A DNA stretch of 59,924 nt from Bacteroidales bacterium (GTDB lineage: Bacteria; Bacteroidota; Bacteroidia; Bacteroidales; Marinilabiliaceae), in NCBI GenBank assembly GCA_024401335.1, contig JAKSLH010000017.1:1-59924 (forward strand). Direction: 5' to 3'. The position numbers were made by a program, and so were the translations under genes. Within the stretch, counting starts at the first letter, position 1. Every line of letters begins with the position of its first letter. The notes beneath the pieces were generated by a model. That model did no database searches and was not told the origin of the DNA. It was given only the letters and a program-made list of their open reading frames with translations. This document shows, one piece after another, positions 26,576 through 35,001 of the stretch.

Positions 26576-27265
26576 ATGCCGATGGACACTGTTTTTCAGA
26601 CTTTACTTGTTAATTCCATTCTGCAAGGTAAGAACGCACACTTGTGGAAGGGAGATTATCTCTTTAGCAATGTCAATCCAGAGTTGTCGTGGATGACACG
26701 TGAAAGCCGTAGGGACGTATTGGATAAATATGTTCTGAGAGAAGAGCTGGACCGTAGCTCAATGAATTATGAAGTGACCGATTGCTGGGTAGCTTCTGGT
26801 GAGAACGTCGATCGTTTTGACATACGATTTGCCAATATATCTATAAGAATATATTTTGATCATGATAAGGCGTACATGCACGTTGAGTTTGTCCGTTATC
26901 TCATTGAACGAAAAGAGTATGATGTGACGCATGTCGGTGCTGTTCGTCTGCTTGACAAGATGCATGCCGTTGACGAGAAGATAGGTCGAATGGAGCAGGA
27001 GTGGCCAGACATTGTGAAGCAATGTACAATCAGAGCTAAAGGCATTGAACTAAGATCGTCTGCTGTTAATGGGTATATGCAGAATAAGCTTGTTGGCAGA
27101 GATTGGACATATAATTTGCGAACAACCTCAGAGTGTATCGTTGTGAGTCTGATGGCAGAAGGAAAGATAGAGTTGACAACGTCTCTGACAGATGATGACG
27201 ATATAGTTCAGAAACTGAATGAGCTTTTAGCGGAGATGGCCATAAAGTTGGAAATCTCTATGTGA
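26576..27265 (+). CDS. Protein of unknown function
   Basis: I do not recognise this family. The 229-residue product has no signal peptide or membrane segment and looks mixed alpha/beta, probably cytoplasmic. It starts MPMDTVFQTLLVNSILQGKN (an alternative ATG is two codons later). A polar N-terminal half contains strand-rich FDIRFANISIRIYFDHDKAY. A second half repeats strand-helix patterns ending in a helix with an acidic DDDD run (SLTDDDDIVQKLNELLAEMA). It follows the BamE-like gene by 8 bp and precedes the LTA-synthase-like gene, so it is co-transcribed with envelope genes. No function can be inferred. Confidence 0.6.
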   Translation: MPMDTVFQTLLVNSILQGKNAHLWKGDYLFSNVNPELSWMTRESRRDVLDKYVLREELDRSSMNYEVTDCWVASGENVDRFDIRFANISIRIYFDHDKAYMHVEFVRYLIERKEYDVTHVGAVRLLDKMHAVDEKIGRMEQEWPDIVKQCTIRAKGIELRSSAVNGYMQNKLVGRDWTYNLRTTSECIVVSLMAEGKIELTTSLTDDDDIVQKLNELLAEMAIKLEISM

Positions 27266-27299
27266 TTTATTAGTTTTGTATGTTATTTTCACTTGGACA

Positions 27300-29144
27300 A
27301 TGAAACTTGCGTTTAAGAATATTTTGGTGACGGTGCGCTATCTTGTTTTGCACTGTTTGTTTTGGATTGTGACATTCGCGCTGTTGCGTCTTCTTTTCAT
27401 AGCGATAAACAGCGGTAAAGCGATTGCGACCCCACTTTTAGATTTAGCCAAGTCGCTTTTTTATGGTTTGGTATTTGACTTTAGTGTAGTCGGCTACTTG
27501 TCGATTTTGTATTGTATTGTGCTAGCGATCACATGCACATGGGTTCCGCAAAAAAAAGTGCTTAGGGGTACAACGATATTTACGGCAATAGTCTCCACGC
27601 TAATAGTGTTCTTTTCTCCTGCTGACAGTGTCATGTATAGCTATTGGGGGTATCATTATGATGCTACATGTATTGCATCGTCGACGATGGATGCTATTGA
27701 GACATGGGCTTTAGTGATATATATCATCGCCGGTGTTGCACTGGTTGTATGCAACAACGTCTTCTTAGGATTCATGACCAATAAAGCTGTTGATACCGAT
27801 GTTCAGCCATCGCAGACTATAGCAGGAAAGGTCTTTAATGTAGTTGTAGTCCTAGTGCTTGGTGCGCTTATGATAATACCTATACGAGGAGGAACAGGAA
27901 TAGCGCCATTGAGCAATAGTAGAGCATACTTCAGTGAGCATCAGTTCGCTAATCATGTAGCGATGAGTCCAACGTGGAATTTCCTATATTCGACAAAGCG
28001 TCTGAAGGAATCGTCGATAACATATCATTATATGGAGGACAGTGTTGCAGAGGCCCGTTTCAAGGAACTGCAGCATGAGGGAGATGATTTTGCGCGCATA
28101 CTTAACACCAAGCGTCCTAATGTCATCTTCATATTACTTGAGAGTTTCTCTGCTCATGCAATAGAATATCTTGGTGGTATGAATGCCACTCCGACAATCA
28201 AGAGTCTTTTGCCAGAGAGCGTGTCGTTCAATAATATCATGGCTGCTAGTGACAGGTCGGGCAAGGGCCTAGTAGCAGCGATGTGTGGATATCCTGTTTT
28301 GCCCACAATAAGTATAATCCAGTATCCTAAGAAGACACAAAGCCTGCCATTTATAGCGAAAAAACTTAGAAATGCAGGTTATGACAGTCAAACCTTCATT
28401 TATGGTGGAGACCTTAATTTCAACAACTTCAAATCCTTGGTTAATATAGCCGGATTTGACAAGATAATCACTGAAGATGACTTTGATGAAAGCATGATGG
28501 GTGACAAGTGGGGAGCACATGACCAGTATACTTTTGACAGGCTTCTAGAAGAGGCCAACGGGCAGAAAGAACCATTCTTCGACTTCTATTTCACGCTATC
28601 CAGCCATGAGCCGTTTACAGTTCCGATGGACAAGCAGCTTGATGACCCTTATCTCAATTCTGTTTATTATACAGACAAGTGTCTGGGAGACTTCATCAGT
28701 AGAGCCAAGAAAACCGATTGGTGGAAAAACACCGTTGTTGTTCTCATGGCAGATCATGGACATCCGGGTCCGGAGAATGTCGGTGTTACCGATAACAGAC
28801 GATTCAGAATACCATTGATACTCACTGGTGGAGCTTTAGCCGTGCGAGATAGCATGGTAACCAAGAAGGGGACTCAGATAGACATAGCCAAGACATTGCT
28901 TAAGCAGCTTGATATTGAATGTGATGAGTTTGAGTTCAGTAAGAATTTGCTTGATCCAGAAGCTGTTGGCTATTCGTTCTTTGACTTCAATGACGGGTAC
29001 GGCTATGTGGATGATTCGAATTATCAGGTATATGATAATCGAGGTAAGTCATGGCTCCGTAAAGATTGCCTAGATGCAGTGCCAGATACGGTAAGTGGCA
29101 GGGTTATATTGCAGATGATGTCGGAAGACAACAAGAAACGATGA
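27300..29144 (+). CDS. LTA synthase/phosphoglycerol-transferase-like membrane sulfatase-fold enzyme
   Basis: This 614-residue enzyme has about five N-terminal transmembrane helices (to about 200) and a large periplasmic alkaline-phosphatase/sulfatase-type domain. The start at the ATG 27300 begins directly at the first membrane region; the frame also opens at a TTG at 27276. The catalytic domain shows RPNVIFILLESFSAHAIEYL (first metal-binding Glu), SDRSGKGLVAAMCGYP (candidate nucleophile Ser320, where related enzymes often have Thr), and VVLMADHGHPGP (Asp-His metal pair). In Gram-negatives such enzymes move phosphoglycerol or phosphoethanolamine-like groups onto glycans or lipids. The substrate here is unknown. 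It lies in the same run as envelope lipoproteins. Confidence 0.85.
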   Translation: MKLAFKNILVTVRYLVLHCLFWIVTFALLRLLFIAINSGKAIATPLLDLAKSLFYGLVFDFSVVGYLSILYCIVLAITCTWVPQKKVLRGTTIFTAIVSTLIVFFSPADSVMYSYWGYHYDATCIASSTMDAIETWALVIYIIAGVALVVCNNVFLGFMTNKAVDTDVQPSQTIAGKVFNVVVVLVLGALMIIPIRGGTGIAPLSNSRAYFSEHQFANHVAMSPTWNFLYSTKRLKESSITYHYMEDSVAEARFKELQHEGDDFARILNTKRPNVIFILLESFSAHAIEYLGGMNATPTIKSLLPESVSFNNIMAASDRSGKGLVAAMCGYPVLPTISIIQYPKKTQSLPFIAKKLRNAGYDSQTFIYGGDLNFNNFKSLVNIAGFDKIITEDDFDESMMGDKWGAHDQYTFDRLLEEANGQKEPFFDFYFTLSSHEPFTVPMDKQLDDPYLNSVYYTDKCLGDFISRAKKTDWWKNTVVVLMADHGHPGPENVGVTDNRRFRIPLILTGGALAVRDSMVTKKGTQIDIAKTLLKQLDIECDEFEFSKNLLDPEAVGYSFFDFNDGYGYVDDSNYQVYDNRGKSWLRKDCLDAVPDTVSGRVILQMMSEDNKKR

Positions 29145-29145
29145 T

Positions 29146-30414
29146 ATGATGATACAGAGAAAAGATATAGAGATCATGGCTCCGGTAGGCTCATACGAGT
29201 CGCTTATAGCAGCCATACAAGGCGGTGCTGATTCAGTGTATTTGGGCATAGAACAGCTAAATATGAGATCGCGCTCGTCGAATAATTTCACAAGAGACGA
29301 CCTGAAGAAGATAGTTGAGATTGCTAATGAACACGGCGTTAAGACATATTTGACAGTTAACACGGTAATCTATAATAATGAACTACCTCTGATGAGAGAC
29401 GTCATTGACGCCGCCAAGGAGAACAACGTCACAGCAATCATAGCTTCGGACTTTGCGGCCATTACCTATGCACGTCAGATAGGCGTAGAGGTTCATATTT
29501 CGACACAGTGTAATGTCACCAACATCGAAGAGGTGAAATTCTTCAGTCAGATGGCAGATGTGATGGTGCTTGCACGTGAGTGCAACATGGAGCAGGTAAA
29601 AGAGATACATGAGGCTATAGAAAGAGAGCATATCACGGGACCTCGCGGAGAACTGGTAAAGATAGAGATGTTTGCCCACGGAGCATTGTGTATGGCAGTA
29701 AGCGGCAAATGCTACCTCAGCCTAAATACCCTTGGTGCATCAGCTAACCGAGGAGCATGTTTGCAGGTATGCCGTAGGAGTTATCTTGTAACAGACAGAG
29801 AGACCGGCAATGAGCTAGAGGTTGATGGAAAGTATATCATGTCGCCAAAAGATTTGAAGACAATAGACTTCATGGATGTGATGGTAGATGCAGGAGTCAG
29901 AGTGTTCAAGATAGAGGGAAGAGCGCGTTCTGCTGATTATGTCAAGACAGTGGTAGCGTGTTACAATGAGGCCGCCAATGCAGTTTGTGATGGCACATTT
30001 GACAGGATAGAGAAGGGACATTGGGACGAGCGTCTCAGCAAAGTGTTTAACAGAGGCTTCTGGAATGGTTACTATCTCGGTCAGAAGATGGGCGAGTGGA
30101 GTGAGAAGTATGGAAATCTAGCAACAGAGAAGAAAGTTCTTATAGGCAAAGCCCAGAACTATTTTGCAAAGCTCAATGTAGGTGAGTTTGTCATGGAAAG
30201 CGGTGAGCTCAAGGTAGGTGACAAGGTTATTGTCATGGGCCCAACAACAGGTGTGATGGACCTTGATGTTAAAGAATTGCGATATGACCTCAAGCCGGTA
30301 GATAAGGTAAAGAAGGGTGATGTGTTCTCGATGGTAGTTTCTGACAGGATCAGAAGAAATGACAAGTTATACAGAATAGATTCTTCGGAGCTAGTAAACG
30401 ATGGACAGGGATAA
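29146..30414 (+). CDS. Peptidase U32 family protein (RlhA/TrhP-like)
   Basis: This 422-residue cytoplasmic protein belongs to the U32 family. The PROSITE-type signature EMFAHGALCMAVSGKCYLS is complete, and more Cys residues follow (GACLQVCRRSYL), matching the iron-sulfur or metal cluster of the RNA-hydroxylation members. The N-terminal barrel starts IEIMAPVGSYESLIAAIQGG. E. coli relatives include RlhA (23S rRNA hydroxylation) and TrhP (tRNA 5-hydroxyuridine), which use prephenate; old annotations call them collagenase-like proteases. Which RNA is modified here cannot be told. Its start is one base past the stop of the previous gene, so translation may be coupled. Confidence 0.88.
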   Translation: MMIQRKDIEIMAPVGSYESLIAAIQGGADSVYLGIEQLNMRSRSSNNFTRDDLKKIVEIANEHGVKTYLTVNTVIYNNELPLMRDVIDAAKENNVTAIIASDFAAITYARQIGVEVHISTQCNVTNIEEVKFFSQMADVMVLARECNMEQVKEIHEAIEREHITGPRGELVKIEMFAHGALCMAVSGKCYLSLNTLGASANRGACLQVCRRSYLVTDRETGNELEVDGKYIMSPKDLKTIDFMDVMVDAGVRVFKIEGRARSADYVKTVVACYNEAANAVCDGTFDRIEKGHWDERLSKVFNRGFWNGYYLGQKMGEWSEKYGNLATEKKVLIGKAQNYFAKLNVGEFVMESGELKVGDKVIVMGPTTGVMDLDVKELRYDLKPVDKVKKGDVFSMVVSDRIRRNDKLYRIDSSELVNDGQG

Positions 30415-30490
30415 AAAGATGTAAAAAAACGCCTTGAAATTCTAAAAAAACAAAACATTTAGTATATATTTGTCGAAACATCGGCTATAA

Positions 30491-32377
30491 ATGATAGTTA
30501 GTGGAATTAACATAGAAGAGGTATCTAAAGCTATCACTCGTGAATTGCCTTTTGGCTTGTGGAGTATCGACATGAAGTCGAAAACTATTACAGGCTACAA
30601 CAAATTCTGCGAATTGACAAATGCCCGGAATGAACAGATGACAATTGAAGAGTTGTCTATGCTTGTTCAGGAAGACTATCGTCATCTTGTTCTTTTGTCT
30701 ATAGAAGAGATTGGCGAGAGGGGAGAGCTTGACCTTACATTCCCTACGAATCAGCGATGGTTGCGATTCAAGCTGACACATTGGGATATTGAGAGCCATG
30801 TAGCATATGGTTATCTAGTTGAATGTCTTTTCGATAACGACAAGACTGTTGACCAGTCTCGTCAGCTTAATATGATGGAGAAGCAGAACCAGATGGTTGA
30901 GCGTCTTATCACTAAGGTTGAGCATGAGAAGTATGACGATGCTACCGAGTCGATTCTTAAAGACGTACTTGCTTCTACCGGTTGTGACAGAGTCAGTGTC
31001 ATAGAATATGATATGGGTGATAAGACCCAGTCGTGTACCCATGAGGTTACTGCCTACGGAGTTGAACCACGAGTAAATATCATAAAAGATATACCTATTG
31101 ATATATCCCCTTGGCTCTCAAGAGAAGTCGCCAAAGGTGAGGTTTCTTATGTTTATGACGTGCAGAGTCTTCCTGTAGACGTGAAAGATCAGATGAACCT
31201 TTTGGGGTGTGTCGACGTAAAATCATTTGTGATAGTTCCTTTATTTCACCGTGAGGTTGTTATAGGCTATATGCTTATTGACTATATCGCTAAGAACAGG
31301 CGTCTCGAGACAGCGGAAAGACCTTGGATTCACTCTCTCGGTAAGTTTGTTGAGTATAGCTTAAGCATAACAAATAAAGAGAAGATGCATCTCGATGACA
31401 AGGATCAGTTGCGAAGCATTGTTGATAATATGCCGTTTGGCTTCATTCGGTTGAGGTTCTTGTATGATGCTCAACGTAAGCCATCGGATCTTATGATTGT
31501 GCAGATCAACAGAAATCTTGAGGCGCTCATCGGTAGTTATAATCTCGAGGGGAAGCTTGCTAGTCAGGTATTCGGCAAGGAGCTACCCCATATGCTATCG
31601 GTATGTATGTCGGTAGCAAAGAAGGGTGAAAAGAGGATTGTAGACGACTTTTTCTACATCAATGGCTGTACAGTCTGCGCTGATGTTTATATGTCTAGCT
31701 ACAATGAATTGCAATGTATAACAAGTACTAATATACAGTCTTTGTTTTCCTCGAATCAGAGAATGAACAAGGAATCGGGGACAGGTCTTTTGATGAGCAG
31801 AGATCTTCAACATGCCTTAAGGACAAGCTTAAACGCGATTCTAGGCTTCGCTGAACTGCTCTCTGCAGAGGAAAACGAAAATAATAAAGAGAAATACATG
31901 GAGATAATCAAAGAAAACGCTCAGTCGTTGCTTGATTCGACTTTTATCAAGAAGTCGATTTCGGGACAAGAAGAGACATCTGCCAAGGAATCTTCAGCTG
32001 CCGTTGCGCCAACAGTAGATGGACAGAGGAAGAAAGTTCTTGTAGCAGAGGATACGGAGAGCAACTATATGTTGGTCTCATACATCCTTAAGAGTGAATA
32101 TGACCTCTATTGGGCCCATGATGGTGTTGAGGCTCTGGAAATGTATGAATCTGTTAAGCCTGACATTATCCTAATGGATGTCAGAATGCCTCGTTTGGGA
32201 GGTCTGACGGCAACTAGCCGTATCAGGGAGACTGATAAGGTGACTCCAATCATAGCTCTTACAGCTTTTGCATTTGAAAGTGACAAGGCAAAGACACTTG
32301 AGAGTGGATGTACTGATTTTGTCTCAAAACCAATCAATGCGAAGAGCTTGAAGGAGATCGTCAGAAAGTATCTTTAG
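30491..32377 (+). CDS. PAS-GAF-PAS-HisKA-REC regulator lacking a kinase ATPase domain
   Basis: This 628-residue cytoplasmic signalling protein is built from sensor domains. There is a PAS-like N-terminus (about 15-115), a coiled coil (about 125-150), a GAF-like domain (about 150-290, VSVIEYDMG to VVIGYMLIDY) and a second PAS (about 305-415). A HisKA-like dimer helix follows (about 432-485) with His441 in LQHALRTSLNAILGFAELL. Normally an HATPase_c domain with N, G1 and G2 boxes comes next; here a 25-residue linker leads straight to a receiver domain (about 510-628) with phospho-acceptor Asp563 in DIILMDVRMP, early acidic residues in VLVAEDTESN and Lys in FVSKPIN. It should therefore be a phosphorelay acceptor or regulator, not a kinase. 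Confidence 0.8.
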   Translation: MIVSGINIEEVSKAITRELPFGLWSIDMKSKTITGYNKFCELTNARNEQMTIEELSMLVQEDYRHLVLLSIEEIGERGELDLTFPTNQRWLRFKLTHWDIESHVAYGYLVECLFDNDKTVDQSRQLNMMEKQNQMVERLITKVEHEKYDDATESILKDVLASTGCDRVSVIEYDMGDKTQSCTHEVTAYGVEPRVNIIKDIPIDISPWLSREVAKGEVSYVYDVQSLPVDVKDQMNLLGCVDVKSFVIVPLFHREVVIGYMLIDYIAKNRRLETAERPWIHSLGKFVEYSLSITNKEKMHLDDKDQLRSIVDNMPFGFIRLRFLYDAQRKPSDLMIVQINRNLEALIGSYNLEGKLASQVFGKELPHMLSVCMSVAKKGEKRIVDDFFYINGCTVCADVYMSSYNELQCITSTNIQSLFSSNQRMNKESGTGLLMSRDLQHALRTSLNAILGFAELLSAEENENNKEKYMEIIKENAQSLLDSTFIKKSISGQEETSAKESSAAVAPTVDGQRKKVLVAEDTESNYMLVSYILKSEYDLYWAHDGVEALEMYESVKPDIILMDVRMPRLGGLTATSRIRETDKVTPIIALTAFAFESDKAKTLESGCTDFVSKPINAKSLKEIVRKYL

Positions 32378-32458
32378 TCGATTCTGCGAAACTCTTATGC
32401 ATGTTGGAAGTGTGGATTTTGGCATGAATCTTGTATTATCCAAGAACAGTTGGCCTAT

Positions 32459-32494
32459 AATTTTTGTTACAGACATGTTTAAAAAACAAAAATT
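32459..32494. repeat. 10-bp inverted repeat upstream of the polyene-like operon
   Basis: AATTTTTGTT (32459-32468) pairs with AACAAAAATT (32485-32494) around a 16-base loop containing ACATGT. There is no T-run, so a terminator is unlikely. It lies 138 bp before the ketosynthase ATG, in the 254-bp gap that should hold the operon promoter. No good TAnnTTTG box is seen there. It could be an operator or leader structure. Confidence 0.35.
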
Positions 32495-32631
32495 GTTGTC
32501 CAATGTGCGTGATATTTGCCAAAAAATAACGAAATTGCGCTCCAAAGTGGATATGACAAGTATGTGTTATAAAACATATTTGTGTAACTAGTTGAATTAT
32601 AAAGAAATAGAAGTAAAGAATATAAACCGAC

Positions 32632-33852
32632 ATGGAAAGAAGGGTTGTAATCACCGGAATGGGCATTTATTCATGCCTTGGTAAGACACTTGATGAAGTA
32701 AGAGATTCTCTTTATACAGGAAAGTCTGGTATCATATTTGATCCAGTTCGCAAGGAGATGGGTTTCCGTTCTGCGTTGACAGCTAAGCTTGATGAACCAA
32801 ATCTTAAGGGTGTGCTTTCGCGCAATCAGCGTGTATATATGGCAGAGGAGTGTAAGTATGCATATGTTGCTACTAAGGATGCTCTTGATTTTGCCAAGCT
32901 TGACCTTGACTATTTGGAGAAGAACACAGTTGGTTTGCTTTACGGTAATGATAGTAGTGCAGATGCTGTAGTTAAGAGTGTTGATACGATGCGTGAGAAG
33001 AAGGATACTACTCTTGTAGGATCTGGTGCAATCTTCCAGTCGATGAACTCAACAGTTACAATGAATCTTGGTACTCTGTTTAAGTTGAGAGGTATCAACA
33101 TGACTGTATCTGCAGCTTGTGCTTCAGGATCTCATGCTATTGGTTTGGGTTCGCTCCTTATCAAGTGGGGTCTTCAGGATGTGATTGTTTGTGGTGGTGC
33201 ACAGGAAGTTAATCCATTCTCTATAGGTTCATTCGATGGTATTTCGGCATTCTCTGCTCGTGAGAGCGAGCCAACAAAGGCGAGCCGTCCGTTCGACCGT
33301 GATCGTGATGGTCTTGTTCCTGGTGGTGGTGCTGCAACAGTTATCATTGAGGAGTATGAGCATGCTGTTAAGCGTGGTGCTCCTATCCTCGGTGAAATCA
33401 TGGGTTATGGTTTCTCTTCTAACGGTGACCATATTTCTTCACCAAACGTAGACGGTCCAGCAAACTCACTTAAGATGTGTCTCGAGCAGTCTAAGATGAA
33501 TCTTAAGGATATCGGATATATTAATGCTCATGCAACATCAACTCATGTAGGTGATACAAATGAGGCTAAGGCGATATACAATGTATTCGGTGATGTTCGT
33601 GTTCCAGTTACTTCAACAAAGGGCCAGACAGGTCATGAGATGTGGATGGCAGGTGCTAGTGAGGTTATATATTCTATGTTGATGATGAAGAATGACTTTA
33701 TCGCAGCAAACCTCAACTTTGAAAATCCTGATGAGGATTCAGCTAAGTTGAATATCTGTGGTGAAAGAACTTCAGCTCATTTCAATACATTCCTCTCAAA
33801 CTCATTCGGTTTCGGAGGTACAAACTCAACTCTTATCGTCAAGAACTTATAA
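32632..33852 (+). CDS. Beta-ketoacyl-ACP synthase (FabF-like) of a polyene-type operon
   Basis: This 406-residue condensing enzyme would extend an acyl-ACP with malonyl-ACP. The thiolase-fold catalytic triad is intact: Cys163 in SAACASGSHAIG, His300 in NAHATSTHVGD and His335 in STKGQTGHEMWMAGASE. The N-terminus is RRVVITGMGIYSCLGKTLDE and the C-terminus has the Gly-rich SFGFGGTNSTLIV. It differs from housekeeping FabF in the region after residue 100 and resembles ketosynthases of aryl-polyene and flexirubin-like clusters; that resemblance is my reading, not a search result. It is the first gene of the seven-gene operon. It has no chain-length-factor partner nearby, so it may act alone. Confidence 0.88.
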   Translation: MERRVVITGMGIYSCLGKTLDEVRDSLYTGKSGIIFDPVRKEMGFRSALTAKLDEPNLKGVLSRNQRVYMAEECKYAYVATKDALDFAKLDLDYLEKNTVGLLYGNDSSADAVVKSVDTMREKKDTTLVGSGAIFQSMNSTVTMNLGTLFKLRGINMTVSAACASGSHAIGLGSLLIKWGLQDVIVCGGAQEVNPFSIGSFDGISAFSARESEPTKASRPFDRDRDGLVPGGGAATVIIEEYEHAVKRGAPILGEIMGYGFSSNGDHISSPNVDGPANSLKMCLEQSKMNLKDIGYINAHATSTHVGDTNEAKAIYNVFGDVRVPVTSTKGQTGHEMWMAGASEVIYSMLMMKNDFIAANLNFENPDEDSAKLNICGERTSAHFNTFLSNSFGFGGTNSTLIVKNL

Positions 33853-33905
33853 TTAGATTTTCGATATAAATTATATTGTATAACAATAAACTCAATAAGA
33901 TACAA

Positions 33906-34151
33906 ATGGAAAAGCAGGAATTAATAGACCAGGTAAACGAAGTGCTTGCAGAGGAATTTGAAGTAGAAGTTAGCGAGATCACTCCAGATGCTAACATCAA
34001 GGCTACTCTTCAGCTTGATAGCCTTAGCCTCGTTGACATGGTAGCTTTGATTGAGAGCACTTTCAGCGTAAAGATTCAGAATTCTGAGCTTAGCTCAATT
34101 CAGACTTTCGCAAATCTTTACGACTTCATTTCTGCAAGAATGTCGAAGTAA
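33906..34151 (+). CDS. Dedicated acyl carrier protein
   Basis: This 81-residue acidic ACP begins at the ATG 33906, MEKQELIDQVNEVLAEEFEV; an in-frame upstream codon at 33876 adds an unlikely tail. The phosphopantetheine attachment Ser39 is in LQLDSLSLVDMVALIE, and three or four helices are predicted. The first residues after the start fit type II ACPs. Its position right after the ketosynthase (53-bp gap) and before two dehydratases shows that it carries the growing chain of this pathway rather than general fatty-acid synthesis. Confidence 0.9.
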   Translation: MEKQELIDQVNEVLAEEFEVEVSEITPDANIKATLQLDSLSLVDMVALIESTFSVKIQNSELSSIQTFANLYDFISARMSK

Positions 34152-34176
34152 TTAAACTGAGACTTTTTATAGCAGA

Positions 34177-34611
34177 ATGGATATCATTAAAGTATACAAA
34201 GGCGAAGATATCAAGAAGCTATTAAACCAGCGTTCTCCGATTTTGATGGTTGACACTTTTGAGGCTGTCAATGACGAAGTATGTATAGCTGGTTTGACCA
34301 TAAATGCAGATAATATGTTCTGCGTAAATGGAGGATTTAAAGAACCGGGGCTGATTGAGCATATTGCTCAGTCAGCATCGGCTTTTGTTACTTATAGGGC
34401 TATCCAAACGCAAGGCGACCAAAATCCACTTCTAGGTTTTATTGGTGAAGTGAAGAAGTTTAAGCTTCAGTCTCCTCTACCATGTGCCGGATCGGAACTG
34501 TCTACAACTATCACTATTCAATCTGTCGTTATGAACATAACTATGTTTAGCGCTGAAACTAGAGTAGGGGATAGTGTCGTGGCAACGTGCCAAATGAAAT
34601 TGTCGGTTTGA
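34177..34611 (+). CDS. Divergent hotdog-fold 3-hydroxyacyl-ACP dehydratase
   Basis: This 144-residue single hotdog protein resembles the ApeP/FabZ dehydratase group. The segment FCVNGGFKEPGLIEHIAQSA aligns with the FabZ loop and helix. The Glu of that helix (Glu61) is present. The HFPG His of FabZ has no clear counterpart, which suggests either a different catalytic arrangement or a structural role with the second dehydratase. The N-terminus LLNQRSPILMVDTFEAV is the usual FabZ-like opening. Spacing is 25 bp from the ACP and 15 bp to the next gene. It may form a hetero-oligomer with the following protein. Confidence 0.75.
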   Translation: MDIIKVYKGEDIKKLLNQRSPILMVDTFEAVNDEVCIAGLTINADNMFCVNGGFKEPGLIEHIAQSASAFVTYRAIQTQGDQNPLLGFIGEVKKFKLQSPLPCAGSELSTTITIQSVVMNITMFSAETRVGDSVVATCQMKLSV

Positions 34612-34626
34612 TAATCTCTTGTTGCC

Positions 34627-34995
34627 ATGCTCGAAAATAAATACTTCTATATCAATTCCTCTGAAGCTACCGATAACGGTCACAGCTTCAGTATCAGGCT
34701 TGATGCCAACCATCCTGTTTATAATGGTCATTTCCCAGGAAATCCTGTATCTCCTGGTGTGTGCTCTATAGAAATGATCAAGGAATGTGTTGAAAGACTC
34801 GTTAAATCTGATTCGATATTGGTTTCAATTAACCAATGTCGATTTATTAATGTTCTTACCCCTGATAAAGGTGATAATCTTTTTATTAAGGTATCATCTT
34901 CTTTAGAGGACTCAATCGTGAAAGTATCATCTACTATTGTGGATGCCAATGATATTGTATATGTCACCTTTAAGGGTGAATTTCAATTAAAATAA
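34627..34995 (+). CDS. FabZ-like 3-hydroxyacyl-ACP dehydratase
   Basis: This 122-residue hotdog protein carries the full FabZ signature NGHFPGNPVSPGVCSIEMIK with candidate catalytic residues His35 and Glu49. It would remove water from 3-hydroxyacyl-ACP to give the trans-2-enoyl-ACP. If no enoyl reductase acts, repeated cycles leave conjugated double bonds, as in aryl polyenes. It is shorter than housekeeping FabZ (about 145), matching the small ApeI-like enzymes. The next gene starts 6 bp later. Confidence 0.85.
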   Translation: MLENKYFYINSSEATDNGHSFSIRLDANHPVYNGHFPGNPVSPGVCSIEMIKECVERLVKSDSILVSINQCRFINVLTPDKGDNLFIKVSSSLEDSIVKVSSTIVDANDIVYVTFKGEFQLK

Positions 34996-35001
34996 GTTCA
35001 T

